A stretch of 29,943 bases of DNA from a virus. Position numbers and translations under genes: made by a program. The notes beneath the pieces are model-generated. The model ran no database searches and was not told the origin of the DNA. It was given only the letters and a program-made list of their open reading frames with translations. Shown here one piece after another: positions 6,201 to 12,640 of this stretch. Numbering within the stretch: position 1 is the first letter of the stretch; each line of letters starts with the position of its first letter. The stretch is from the IMG/VR virus record IMGVR_UViG_3300044695_001263, positions 1-29,943 of that record; one strand, 5' to 3'.

Positions 6201-8443
6201 TTCTCTTCTATTTTTTTAATTAAATTTATTACTTGCTGTCTAGAAATACCTAGCTGTTCAGCTACTTTTGTTCTGTTAAAGTTACTATCTGACTTGTAGA
6301 TAGCAAGTAATTTATCATAGGTAGTCTCAGCTCCTTTCATGGCTGATTTAATATCTTTCAATTCAGCAGCTTCAATCTTTATTTTCTTGGCATTCATAAT
6401 AAAGTAGTTGCTTAACTTTTCAGCTTTAATAATACTATCTTTAGAGACTTCAATAACATTAACATTCTCATCAAAATTACTTGAAAATATATGAATTAAT
6501 AGAGCAAATCTAGGGATGTAACTCTTTTGCTTTGGATACATTGACTTAAGATATTCATTCTCCTCATCATTGTTTTGCTCCTTAGTAATTCTGTTAAAGA
6601 TACGCTTCCATTCTTCCTTAGCTTCTTGCTTGAATTTAACTGTGTTAGTGATTATTTTGCCATCATTATCTCGCTTAATAAATGCACTTTTTAAACCTTG
6701 ATAAAATCTAGTGATAGTGTTACTATACCACATGATATCAGCTATGTGCATTTCATTCTCATTGTATTCTTCAACCTTTGCATCAGGAAAGCTCAACAAC
6801 ATACGGTCTAAAAATCCATTATCCTTATTCTCATCTGTAGCAAATTGATTGAAGATACTTGGCTGAATACCTCCGAGCACTGGTATGAATGGTCTCTCAA
6901 TAAATGATCCTTTTCTAGTCATTCTATTCACAGATACTGACTTGCTACTCCAACATGATAGCCAAAATTCTAAATCAGATCCAGCTCTGTACTTATTCAT
7001 GTCTTTAAACCATCCAGCAAGCTCATCTTTAAATACTCCTACAGAATTATCTGACTCCTGGTGTAAGTCAACCAATGCCTCTAATGTAATATCATTAGCA
7101 ATAAACTGAGTCTTTTTAGGTTTCATTGGCTCAGGATGTTCTTCTTTCTCTTTCTTAGTTAAATCATTGTAGTAGTTGTATACTTCCATCTGATCAGAAT
7201 ATCTCTTTATCTCTTTGAAGTTCAATACATTCAATGGCTTAATGATATTGTCAATACTTGGAGTCTTACCTATACCAGCTCTACCTACTACAGCTAACCA
7301 AATTACACCAGGCTCAGTCCATCCTTTTTTAACTTCAATCTCATAGGTATTACCAACACAAACTGAAATTAACCAAAGTAAACTGCATCCCATGTAGTCA
7401 ATATTAGCATCTAATTTTTTGTTACATTCTAAAATGTAATGCTGTATTTCTTCTGGAAATATATCTAATGGAAAATCAATACCTGAGATAGGCAAAGGTT
7501 TATCAATCTTAGGTTTATCCTTTTCAATCTCTTTCTTTCTTCTAGATCCAAATCCTTGCTCATACAAATCCTTAGTAGCTTCTTTAAAGTCACCATTGTG
7601 CATCTTATGTGCATAAGCTACAAATGGACTTATTAGCTTCTCATGTGGATAAACTGTACCGGTAGAGAATAAATACATGCATCCACTATCTCTGAACACA
7701 CTACCTGAGTGAGCAGAAGTAGCTCCATGTCTTTTGATTAGGTAGTGATCTTTCTTTTGTCCATTGGTAGGGATAAAGAAGTCATCTTGAATAACAGACC
7801 AGATATCTGTTTTATCATTAAAATCTTGCCAAGGTGTCACCTCATCATCTGAGTATATCTTTGGCTCTTTCTTTGGCTCCTCTGGTGCTTTATCAATGTG
7901 ATTGTAAGCTGAGGATAAATTCCAAAGTGTTTGTCTATCCTCATCTGTGATAAATTGCAATTGAAAATAGGACTTAGTATTCTGATATCTTTTACCAGGA
8001 TAAACAAATACATAACCGCCAGTACCTCTACTTTCAATTACAGCCTCTTTATGTCCTTTAAGTTTAGCTATCTTAGTATTTCCTATTACTCTTTTAGACT
8101 TGTATAGAATGTGATAGCCTCCACTTTTAGTAACATAGACTGAAAATTTATTCTCAAAGTCTAAGATGTTATCTTTAAGAGTCTGATAGTATTCCTTCCA
8201 GAACTGATCCTTTTCTAATTGAGTTGAGAATACCTTAGTATCAACATCAATCACCTCTAATGATTCAAAGCCAGTGACTATTCCAATACCTTCTGTAGAT
8301 GTATCTCTAAGATTTTTTAAGAATTGTTCTTCTGTCAGTTTTTCTGATTGACATTCTTTCCATTTATGATTAGGGACTTTATTATCACCAATTGTTATAA
8401 CTGAAAAAAACTCTAGAAAATTTAATGCTTGTAATTCATCCAT
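6197..8443 (-). CDS. Replicative PrimPol-helicase fusion (AEP primase plus DUF3987 helicase)
   Basis: A 748-residue replication protein with several domains. Residues about 8-165 look like an archaeo-eukaryotic primase/PrimPol domain: IDVDTK with D66 and D68 as metal ligands, GGYHILYK with H111, and ESRGTGGYVFVYPG (137-150). Residues about 210-300 form a linker that may be a primase-C-terminal or zinc-free binding region. Residues about 325-700 match the DUF3987 helicase/ATPase, with Walker A GRAGIGKT (387-394) and a KDELAGWF Walker-B-like segment. The last 25 residues (TKVAEQLGISRQQVINLI) are a helix-turn-helix. It should prime and unwind phage DNA. The putative origin lies directly upstream and the gene has its own promoter and leader hairpin. 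Confidence 0.88.
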   Translation of the reverse strand: MDELQALNFLEFFSVITIGDNKVPNHKWKECQSEKLTEEQFLKNLRDTSTEGIGIVTGFESLEVIDVDTKVFSTQLEKDQFWKEYYQTLKDNILDFENKFSVYVTKSGGYHILYKSKRVIGNTKIAKLKGHKEAVIESRGTGGYVFVYPGKRYQNTKSYFQLQFITDEDRQTLWNLSSAYNHIDKAPEEPKKEPKIYSDDEVTPWQDFNDKTDIWSVIQDDFFIPTNGQKKDHYLIKRHGATSAHSGSVFRDSGCMYLFSTGTVYPHEKLISPFVAYAHKMHNGDFKEATKDLYEQGFGSRRKKEIEKDKPKIDKPLPISGIDFPLDIFPEEIQHYILECNKKLDANIDYMGCSLLWLISVCVGNTYEIEVKKGWTEPGVIWLAVVGRAGIGKTPSIDNIIKPLNVLNFKEIKRYSDQMEVYNYYNDLTKKEKEEHPEPMKPKKTQFIANDITLEALVDLHQESDNSVGVFKDELAGWFKDMNKYRAGSDLEFWLSCWSSKSVSVNRMTRKGSFIERPFIPVLGGIQPSIFNQFATDENKDNGFLDRMLLSFPDAKVEEYNENEMHIADIMWYSNTITRFYQGLKSAFIKRDNDGKIITNTVKFKQEAKEEWKRIFNRITKEQNNDEENEYLKSMYPKQKSYIPRFALLIHIFSSNFDENVNVIEVSKDSIIKAEKLSNYFIMNAKKIKIEAAELKDIKSAMKGAETTYDKLLAIYKSDSNFNRTKVAEQLGISRQQVINLIKKIEEK

Positions 8444-8458
8444 TCTGCATAATGTTTT

Positions 8459-8514
8459 AAAAAAGTAAAGCCCATTAATCTCCAGTGATGCAGCACTTTT
8501 GACTAATGAGCTTT
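8459..8514 (-). terminator. Attenuator-like hairpin in the PrimPol-helicase leader
   Basis: On the minus strand AAAGCTCATTA pairs with TAATGGGCTTT (11 bp with one G-U), enclosing an inner AGTG/CACT stem, and is followed by AC and six T residues. It lies after the promoter at 8570..8599 and only 15 nt before the ATG at 8443, so transcription into the gene must pass it. A conditional terminator controlling replication protein level is inferred. Confidence 0.6.
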
Positions 8515-8569
8515 AAATAATGTCCTAGTGACTATTAATTAACCTTCTGCATTGTTAATTTTCACTCAG

Positions 8570-8599
8570 CAAATATACTAATTTTCCTTAGATTACAAA
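8570..8599 (-). promoter_or_regulatory. Host-type promoter for the PrimPol-helicase
   Basis: On the minus strand TTTG (8599-8596), 18 nt and TATATTTG (8577-8570) match the Bacteroidota TTTG/TAnnTTTG promoter. The predicted start near 8564 gives a leader of about 120 nt that contains the hairpin at 8459..8514. The iteron array begins 9 bp upstream of the -33 box, so a protein bound there could control this promoter. Confidence 0.7.
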
Positions 8600-8607
8600 A
8601 AATAATT

Positions 8608-8785
8608 AGGTGTAAACTACTGTAAAGTGACTTTACACCTGACTTTACAGTAACTTTGTAGTATCTATAAGGGTTGTAGCCGTTTTAGGTGTAAAGTTTA
8701 CAGTAAAACTGATTTTAAAATTTTTTTTTTATTTTTTTTTTATTTCTCTACTGTAAAGTCACTTTACACTTTACACTTTACACCT
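8608..8785. other. Putative replication origin: iteron array with AT-rich tract
   Basis: Ten copies of the hexamer TTTACA or its complement TGTAAA start at 8611, 8621, 8632, 8644, 8690, 8697, 8752, 8763, 8770 and 8777. Many belong to longer palindromes such as CTGTAAAGTGACTTTACA and AGGTGTAAA...TTTACACCT, and the last three form a 7-bp tandem repeat. Between the groups, 8710..8745 is an almost pure A/T stretch with two long T runs, suited to unwinding. The array lies between the PrimPol-helicase and a DnaA-domain-IV-like gene. It may be the origin, an operator, or both. Confidence 0.65.
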
Positions 8786-9152
8786 GTCTTTCTATGTACT
8801 GATTGTTAGCTAATCTATCCTTGATTATCTTTAAATCTGTGGTGTTGTTACACTTGATAACATCCTCAAAGATAGAGTACTTAGGTAGTTGCACTGGTGG
8901 ATAAAGATAGTCTTTAATTGGTGCTATAGCATCATCATAAATTCTGTCACAACTTTGGAATTGATTGTCCACTTTTAGTCCATTGATGACAGTTGCATGG
9001 TGCTTATCCATCAATCTACCAATCTCTGACAGATTCATTCCTAATTTTTGGAGCTCAGAATAAACATAAGCTCTCTTGTAGATTAAGTCTCTATCTCTAC
9101 AGCTGGTGGTCAGGTTGTAAAGTTTAATCATGTATTTTAATTTCTCAATCAT
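8778..9152 (-). CDS. DnaA domain IV-like DNA-binding protein (124 aa)
   Basis: Residues about 27-62 (RAYVYSELQKLGMNLSEIGR then LMDKHHATVINGLK) match the C-terminal DNA-binding domain of the initiator DnaA, where 'LSxxEIGxxxxRxHxTVxxxxxK' forms the helix-turn-helix and contacts the DnaA box. No ATPase domain is present, so this is a stand-alone domain. The TAA stop is part of the first TTTACA iteron of the adjacent array. I infer that it binds those iterons, to start replication or regulate the PrimPol promoter. Its own start overlaps the preceding gene by 4 nt. Confidence 0.75.
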   Translation of the reverse strand: MIEKLKYMIKLYNLTTSCRDRDLIYKRAYVYSELQKLGMNLSEIGRLMDKHHATVINGLKVDNQFQSCDRIYDDAIAPIKDYLYPPVQLPKYSIFEDVIKCNNTTDLKIIKDRLANNQYIERQV

Positions 9153-9409
9153 AATATCTCTATTTGTGTTGATGTGACTTTGATTTCTTGTTGATTATGA
9201 AAAATAGTGTAGTAGTTTAAGTGCTCAGTAATTATAGGACATTTCTCATTTTGAAAGATGCATATCTGAGCTGGTGTAATTTCTTTAATGCTGTATCCCT
9301 TACCTTTGTATTTCTCAGACACATCATAAGCATCAGCTACTCCACCACTAACTACTATAAACAAGTCTTCTTTCTCTTTGTGTTGAAGTTTTAGTATTGT
9401 TCTTTTCAT
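9149..9409 (-). CDS. Hypothetical early protein (86 aa)
   Basis: The protein begins MKRTILKLQHKEKEDLFIVV and appears beta-rich (DLFIVVSGGVADAYD ... EIKVTSTQIEIL). It has two cysteines at ICIFQNEKCP. I do not recognise the family. ATGA overlaps join it to the third MKQTAV paralog upstream and to the DnaA-like gene downstream, so it is in the same early operon. Confidence 0.7.
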   Translation of the reverse strand: MKRTILKLQHKEKEDLFIVVSGGVADAYDVSEKYKGKGYSIKEITPAQICIFQNEKCPIITEHLNYYTIFHNQQEIKVTSTQIEIL

Positions 9410-9618
9410 ACTTTCTTAAATGTTTCGTTGTAGTATTCATGTGGGGTAATAAAATTACCTTGTGTTCCATTATTCCATCCATTACTATGAGCTCTAAGTA
9501 TCTGCTCCTTCTCCATTTCTTTGGCTTTTTGTATAGCTACTTTTACCCAATTCGGATTGTCTCCATATTCAGGCAATGTTAACTCTTTTTCTAACCAATC
9601 TACTGCTGTCTGTTTCAT
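9406..9618 (-). CDS. MKQTAV-family small protein, paralog 3 (70 aa)
   Basis: The protein starts MKQTAVDWLEKELTLP, has a QKAKEMEKEQI helix in the middle and ends HEYYNETFKKV. The same three blocks occur in the proteins at 9945..10187 and, in part, 10520..10759, so these are paralogs. The family is widespread in Bacteroidota phages as small early proteins of unknown role. The start overlaps a 26-residue membrane peptide gene by ATGA. Confidence 0.78.
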   Translation of the reverse strand: MKQTAVDWLEKELTLPEYGDNPNWVKVAIQKAKEMEKEQILRAHSNGWNNGTQGNFITPHEYYNETFKKV

Positions 9619-9695
9619 TTTATTCTTGTTATTAGTTTATAAATAAAAATTAACCAACTGACTGCAAACACAGTTAAACATACATCTTCTATCAT
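9615..9695 (-). CDS. Membrane micropeptide (26 aa)
   Basis: The 27-codon frame MIEDVCLTVFAVSWLIFIYK... ends LITRIK. It holds one hydrophobic helix (about residues 5-20) and a basic end, the shape of a single-pass membrane peptide. Its start overlaps the zinc-ribbon gene stop as ATGA and its stop overlaps the next gene's start as ATGA. This exact fit at both ends makes translation likely despite the size. Function unknown. Confidence 0.6.
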   Translation of the reverse strand: MIEDVCLTVFAVSWLIFIYKLITRIK

Positions 9696-9943
9696 TTGTC
9701 TTTTATTTGTTCTGTTAAAAATTCAATTAATTGTTTTGCTTCATTATTGTTTATGTAAAAATTTCCTTTATCAAAATCAAACTCTATTTTGTCAAGTCTT
9801 TTTGAAATAAATAATTTGTATTTTGGTATTATATCACCACAATCTAAACAATGATTATTTATCTTATCAGCTTCTTCAACTCTATGCGAACCACATAAGG
9901 TACAAACATTTGAGTTTTCATTATTTAATTTTAGTATATCCAT
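9692..9943 (-). CDS. Small zinc-ribbon protein (83 aa)
   Basis: Two cysteine pairs, CTLCGSH (residues 14-20) and CLDCGD (32-37), are spaced as in a zinc ribbon. The second half (DKIEFDFDKGNFYINNNEAK) looks like a small alpha/beta tail. It may bind nucleic acid or a protein partner. The gene starts 1 nt after the stop of the second MKQTAV paralog. Confidence 0.72.
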   Translation of the reverse strand: MDILKLNNENSNVCTLCGSHRVEEADKINNHCLDCGDIIPKYKLFISKRLDKIEFDFDKGNFYINNNEAKQLIEFLTEQIKDK

Positions 9944-9944
9944 T

Positions 9945-10187
9945 TTATTCTGATTTAAAGGTTTTATTATAATGTTCTTCTATATCAAAAAAACAACTGT
10001 TATTTTGTAAGCAAGTTTCAGCAAAGTCAATAGTATTTTCCTTTTCCATTTCTTTGGCTTGTTGAATTAATTTCAAATAATCTTCAACTTTAATTGAAAT
10101 GTTAATTCTGCCAATACTTGCATTCTCCCAAGAATCACCTTGCTGTTCAAGTTGTTCTATAAATTGTTCTACTGCTGTTTGTTTCAT
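9945..10187 (-). CDS. MKQTAV-family small protein, paralog 2 (80 aa)
   Basis: Starts MKQTAVEQFIEQLEQQGDSW, carries QQAKEMEKENT in the middle and ends EEHYNKTFKSE, each block matching paralog 3 at 9406..9618. Helical and acidic; function unknown. The last codons contain AACCTTTAAA, a short sequence repeated before other start codons in this genome. Confidence 0.76.
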   Translation of the reverse strand: MKQTAVEQFIEQLEQQGDSWENASIGRINISIKVEDYLKLIQQAKEMEKENTIDFAETCLQNNSCFFDIEEHYNKTFKSE

Positions 10188-10188
10188 C

Positions 10189-10518
10189 TCATTCTGTTTT
10201 AAAGGTTAATTCTTCGTTAGTAAATTCAAAATATAGGTTTTGAAGTTCATGTAAGTATTTAATTTTTTTGTAATAGTTTCCAATAACAAAATGTATCTCT
10301 AATGTTGTCACACCAAATGATACTCCTAAACTTTTATAGCCTAACTTTTCAAAATTTAACTTTGATTTTTTCAACCATTCTTCAGTTAGTGGAACTCCTT
10401 TCATACAAGGTAGTTCTCCACTTTCTCTCTGTGCAATAGTTTGCCCAGTTACAATTTCTAATTGTTTTCTTGAACAACCATAATAATAATTCCCAATTCT
10501 TAATTCCGTTGCTTTCAT
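10189..10518 (-). CDS. Conserved phage protein, 'MKATELRIGNY' family (109 aa)
   Basis: The pattern MKATELRIGNYYYG at the start, PLTEEWLKK in the middle and HELQNLYFEFTNEELTF at the end is a family I recognise from many Bacteroidota phages and prophages, always as a small early gene. No function is established to my knowledge. It looks like a mixed alpha/beta protein. It is packed between two MKQTAV paralogs with 1-nt gaps. Confidence 0.8.
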   Translation of the reverse strand: MKATELRIGNYYYGCSRKQLEIVTGQTIAQRESGELPCMKGVPLTEEWLKKSKLNFEKLGYKSLGVSFGVTTLEIHFVIGNYYKKIKYLHELQNLYFEFTNEELTFKTE

Positions 10519-10519
10519 T

Positions 10520-10759
10520 TTAATCTAAATTAGAATTGTTAATTACTTCAATGGCTTGACTTTTTAAATCTCTATCGTGTGGCATACCACCTTCACACGT
10601 TTCAATAAACAATCTACAAAATGCTAAAGATTTATTTAATTGTTGTTCTTTTTGTTTTTCAAATTCTAAAGCTTGTTCAATAGCTTCATGCCATTCTATT
10701 TGAGTTGGGTTAATATCTTGAAGTTTACTCATTAACCACTCTACTGCTGTTTGTTTCAT
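10520..10759 (-). CDS. MKQTAV-family small protein, paralog 1 (79 aa)
   Basis: The start MKQTAVEWLMSKLQDINPTQ matches the other two paralogs, and the following helix (IEQALEFEKQKEQQLNKS) resembles their QAKEMEKE block. The C-terminal part differs (CRLFIETCEGGMPHDRDL). Function unknown. ATGA overlap with the preceding 81-residue gene. Confidence 0.76.
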   Translation of the reverse strand: MKQTAVEWLMSKLQDINPTQIEWHEAIEQALEFEKQKEQQLNKSLAFCRLFIETCEGGMPHDRDLKSQAIEVINNSNLD

Positions 10760-11001
10760 GATAGTTGTTTCTTTGAGTCAATATTCTTAAAGATGTCAGA
10801 GTCTGAGTCTATCCTTCCAGTAGCCTTGATAAAGTCTACCTCCAGCTTAGCTGAGTTGATTATCACAGATCCAATTGAGCTGATAGCTTTTGCCTTATCT
10901 ACCTCTTCTTTTATCTGTTCATTACTTAAAGACTCATCATTAAGTCTTTCTAATGCTGCAAACATGTGGTCACGTAGATCACTAATTTTGTTTCTTGCCA
11001 T
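10756..11001 (-). CDS. Conserved small helical phage protein (81 aa)
   Basis: A helical protein beginning MARNKISDLRDHMFAALERL with the conserved block AKAISSIGSVIINSAKLEVD (about 37-56) and FIKATG, a pattern seen in early proteins of Bacteroidota phages. Possibly a small DNA-associated or oligomeric protein; nothing more specific can be read. It starts 20 nt inside the HNH gene. Confidence 0.72.
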   Translation of the reverse strand: MARNKISDLRDHMFAALERLNDESLSNEQIKEEVDKAKAISSIGSVIINSAKLEVDFIKATGRIDSDSDIFKNIDSKKQLS

Positions 11002-11602
11002 TGATTTTCTTGTTTAGTTTACTTGTTAATTTAATTATCTGTTGTATTTCTTCTGGGAATCTTTGGATGGTATTCCTTGCCATGTTATCTTTCATTGATA
11101 CCATTTCTAAGTTGCTAATGTCACAGTTCCTGGTGTTACCATCAATGAATCTAATCAAGCTACCTTTTGGTATTGGTCCATTGTGGTCTATCCATACTTT
11201 GTTGTGGTAAAGAATCCATTTGCTATCAGCTAACTTGTAGTACAGATATACTCTACCACTTAGGTCAGTATCTTTTCTCTCTACAATAGATCCATCTGGC
11301 CTCCAGTTGTGTGGTCTATTGCCTTTTTTCCACATTGTAGCTTTGACTTTCTCATAGGTTTCTGCTGGCATTTCTTTGCCCTTGTTAAATGGTACGTTGC
11401 CTTTTTTGAATCTAAACTTTTTACCACCTTCAATGAGATTTGTTCTACCAGAAGACTCTGACTGTTTAAATTCTAAGGTCTTTCTAAGGCCCATTGTAGA
11501 TGCTCTGCTAGCTACTTGAGAATAGCTTAGTCCTAAGTCATCAGCTATACCTTGAGTCCTTTCATGAGGAAATCTTTGTCTTATGATTTCATTCTGTGTC
11601 AT
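10982..11602 (-). CDS. HNH endonuclease with N-terminal DNA-binding region
   Basis: The 206-residue protein has an HNH core: WILYHNKVWIDHNGPIPKG (H133, H140, N141) and FIDGNTRNCDISNLE (N155, N163), followed by MARNT. Residues about 15-42 (GIADDLGLSYSQVASRASTM) look like a helix-turn-helix, and the FRFKKGNVPFNKGKEM stretch resembles the DNA-contacting modules of free-standing homing endonucleases. It probably nicks or cuts DNA, perhaps spreading itself between phages. It lies inside an early operon with no intron visible. Its start shows the AGCTATGA context shared by the three genes before it. Confidence 0.85.
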   Translation of the reverse strand: MTQNEIIRQRFPHERTQGIADDLGLSYSQVASRASTMGLRKTLEFKQSESSGRTNLIEGGKKFRFKKGNVPFNKGKEMPAETYEKVKATMWKKGNRPHNWRPDGSIVERKDTDLSGRVYLYYKLADSKWILYHNKVWIDHNGPIPKGSLIRFIDGNTRNCDISNLEMVSMKDNMARNTIQRFPEEIQQIIKLTSKLNKKINGKKQN

Positions 11603-11741
11603 AGCTGTTATAATTTTTTAAAGGCCAATTATTAAAATAAAAACGCATCACTATAATAGCTTGTTTCATTTTCTTTGTTCTAAACTTATTTTTGCAATAA
11701 ATTCTTTTAAACTGCAAAGCCTTAACATCCAATTCAATCAT
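11589..11741 (-). CDS. Possible small basic protein (50 aa)
   Basis: The frame MIELDVKALQFKRIYCKNKF... is lysine/arginine-rich and contains no motif I know. Its start is an ATGA overlap with the preceding gene, with GAGGAGCT just upstream, and its end overlaps the HNH gene by 14 nt. Position and start context favour translation, but the composition is not clearly that of a structured protein. Confidence 0.45.
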   Translation of the reverse strand: MIELDVKALQFKRIYCKNKFRTKKMKQAIIVMRFYFNNWPLKNYNSYDTE

Positions 11742-11911
11742 AGCTCCTCTACTTTATAACCATTATTAATATACCATTGTGGTGTCTCTGGTAGGTCATC
11801 ATGATACTTCTCATCTTGTAGGCATCCATTGTGGTCAAGGTAACAATACCACCAAAATCCACCTAACTCTTCTACTGAGTCCTCTAACCATACTCTGTGT
11901 GTATTTTTCAT
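11738..11911 (-). CDS. Small aromatic-rich hypothetical protein (57 aa)
   Basis: The frame starts at ATG 11911 with GAGGAGCT directly upstream, an unusually good Shine-Dalgarno-like sequence for this phage. The protein (MKNTHRVWLEDSVEELGGFW then WYCYLDHNG...) is acidic and rich in tryptophan and tyrosine. No family recognised. It ends in an ATGA overlap with the next frame. Confidence 0.62.
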   Translation of the reverse strand: MKNTHRVWLEDSVEELGGFWWYCYLDHNGCLQDEKYHDDLPETPQWYINNGYKVEEL

Positions 11912-11917
11912 AGCTCC

Positions 11918-12118
11918 TCAATTTTTAAGATTAATTCTGGCCATCTGTCCACTAGTAGGATGGCATGTTGTTGATCGTATGCCTTCACTATCTTGAAGGA
12001 CTTGTCTCTCATTGTGACTCTGTATGTTTTCATTTTTAGCTCTTAGGTAGTTAATGTATAGTAAGATGTTAAAGTGACCTCTCTTGGTCCAGTAACTTTC
12101 AATATCAGCTAAGTTCAT
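11918..12118 (-). CDS. Small hypothetical protein (66 aa)
   Basis: The frame is open to 12181, but the upstream part lies opposite phase within the zinc-peptide gene and is probably a shadow. The ATG at 12118 (MNLADIESYWTKRGHFNILL) leaves a 14-nt overlap and is preferred. The C-terminal half is polar with no clear fold (SEGIRSTTCHPTSGQMARIN). Family unknown. Confidence 0.55.
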   Translation of the reverse strand: MNLADIESYWTKRGHFNILLYINYLRAKNENIQSHNERQVLQDSEGIRSTTCHPTSGQMARINLKN

Positions 12119-12236
12119 GTTCTTCAATTTGTCCGTTGTTACATCCACACTCCTCTTCTGTGTAGTGAATTTCATTACCAAATGTGCAGTAGTGTACCTC
12201 TACAGTACCCTCTCCATTGCAGTCAGGGCAAATCAT
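12105..12236 (-). CDS. Zinc-binding micropeptide with DnaJ-type CxxCxGxG (43 aa)
   Basis: The 44-codon frame begins MICPDCNGEGTVEVHYC and continues to EEECGCNNGQIEE. CPDCNGEG is one DnaJ-type zinc-finger repeat, and CGCNNGQ supplies the second pair of cysteines, so a one-zinc peptide is expected. It starts in an ATGA overlap with the preceding gene. Such mini zinc peptides are common in phage early regions; their partners are unknown. Confidence 0.65.
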   Translation of the reverse strand: MICPDCNGEGTVEVHYCTFGNEIHYTEEECGCNNGQIEEHELS

Positions 12237-12466
12237 AGCTCACAAGTTTTAATGATTTTATACTGCTTATGCTTGAATTTACTTAGGTTTCTTCTCCTAG
12301 TAGGAGTAGTCAAGTTGAATTCTTTAATCATCATGTTGTAAGTATTCCAAATTGACTTCCATCTTGTTGCTGGCTCAGACTCTTTTCCAAAATGATCCAT
12401 TACAAATAGGTACATGTCCCAGCTTTTTTTCTCTTCTTGAATGATGTGATTAATTAAATTTTGCAT
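12233..12466 (-). CDS. Hypothetical early protein (77 aa)
   Basis: Begins MQNLINHIIQEEKKSWDMYL and is helical with many aromatic residues, ending in a basic segment (TPTRRRNLSKFKHKQYKIIK) that could bind nucleic acid. No family recognised. It is the first or second gene of the early operon and is followed by the zinc micropeptide through an ATGA overlap. Confidence 0.68.
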   Translation of the reverse strand: MQNLINHIIQEEKKSWDMYLFVMDHFGKESEPATRWKSIWNTYNMMIKEFNLTTPTRRRNLSKFKHKQYKIIKTCEL

Positions 12467-12467
12467 G

Positions 12468-12548
12468 TTACTTTGATTTAAGGGTTAAAATTTTTATAGT
12501 TGCTACTATGCTGTATAGTATTAATAAATAAACGATTTTTCCTTCCAT
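12468..12548 (-). CDS. Possible membrane micropeptide, first early gene (26 aa)
   Basis: The frame MEGKIVYLLILYSIVATIK... ends ILTLKSK and has one hydrophobic helix at about residues 5-19. The stop is 1 nt before the next gene's ATG. It is similar in size and shape to the micropeptide at 9615..9695 but not in sequence. It would be the most upstream gene of the early block. Confidence 0.45.
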   Translation of the reverse strand: MEGKIVYLLILYSIVATIKILTLKSK

Positions 12549-12640
12549 GTGTTTGGTTTTTTGTTAATAATTATGTAGCGAAGTTAAGAACTATTTTCAC
12601 TTATGTAAATTAATTAACATATTTTAACATTTACAAGGGT
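12549..12640 (-). other. Intergenic region before the early genes
   Basis: About 90 bp of very AT-rich DNA between the late terminator and the first early frame. The early promoter should be here. I see no good TTG-N19-TAnnTTTG pair; the closest -7 boxes are TACCCTTG at 12641..12634 (one mismatch) and weaker ones near TAGTTCTT. TTAATTAATTTAC is a further AT palindrome-like tract. Confidence 0.4.

Noticed and set aside
8608-8785. CRISPR array
   Set aside because: The repeats are 6-9 bp, irregularly spaced and partly inverted, with no unique spacers of equal length. They fit iterons or operators.
12119-12181. Upstream extension of the 66-residue early protein to 12181
   Set aside because: It lies almost wholly inside the zinc micropeptide gene in another frame and has no family pattern.
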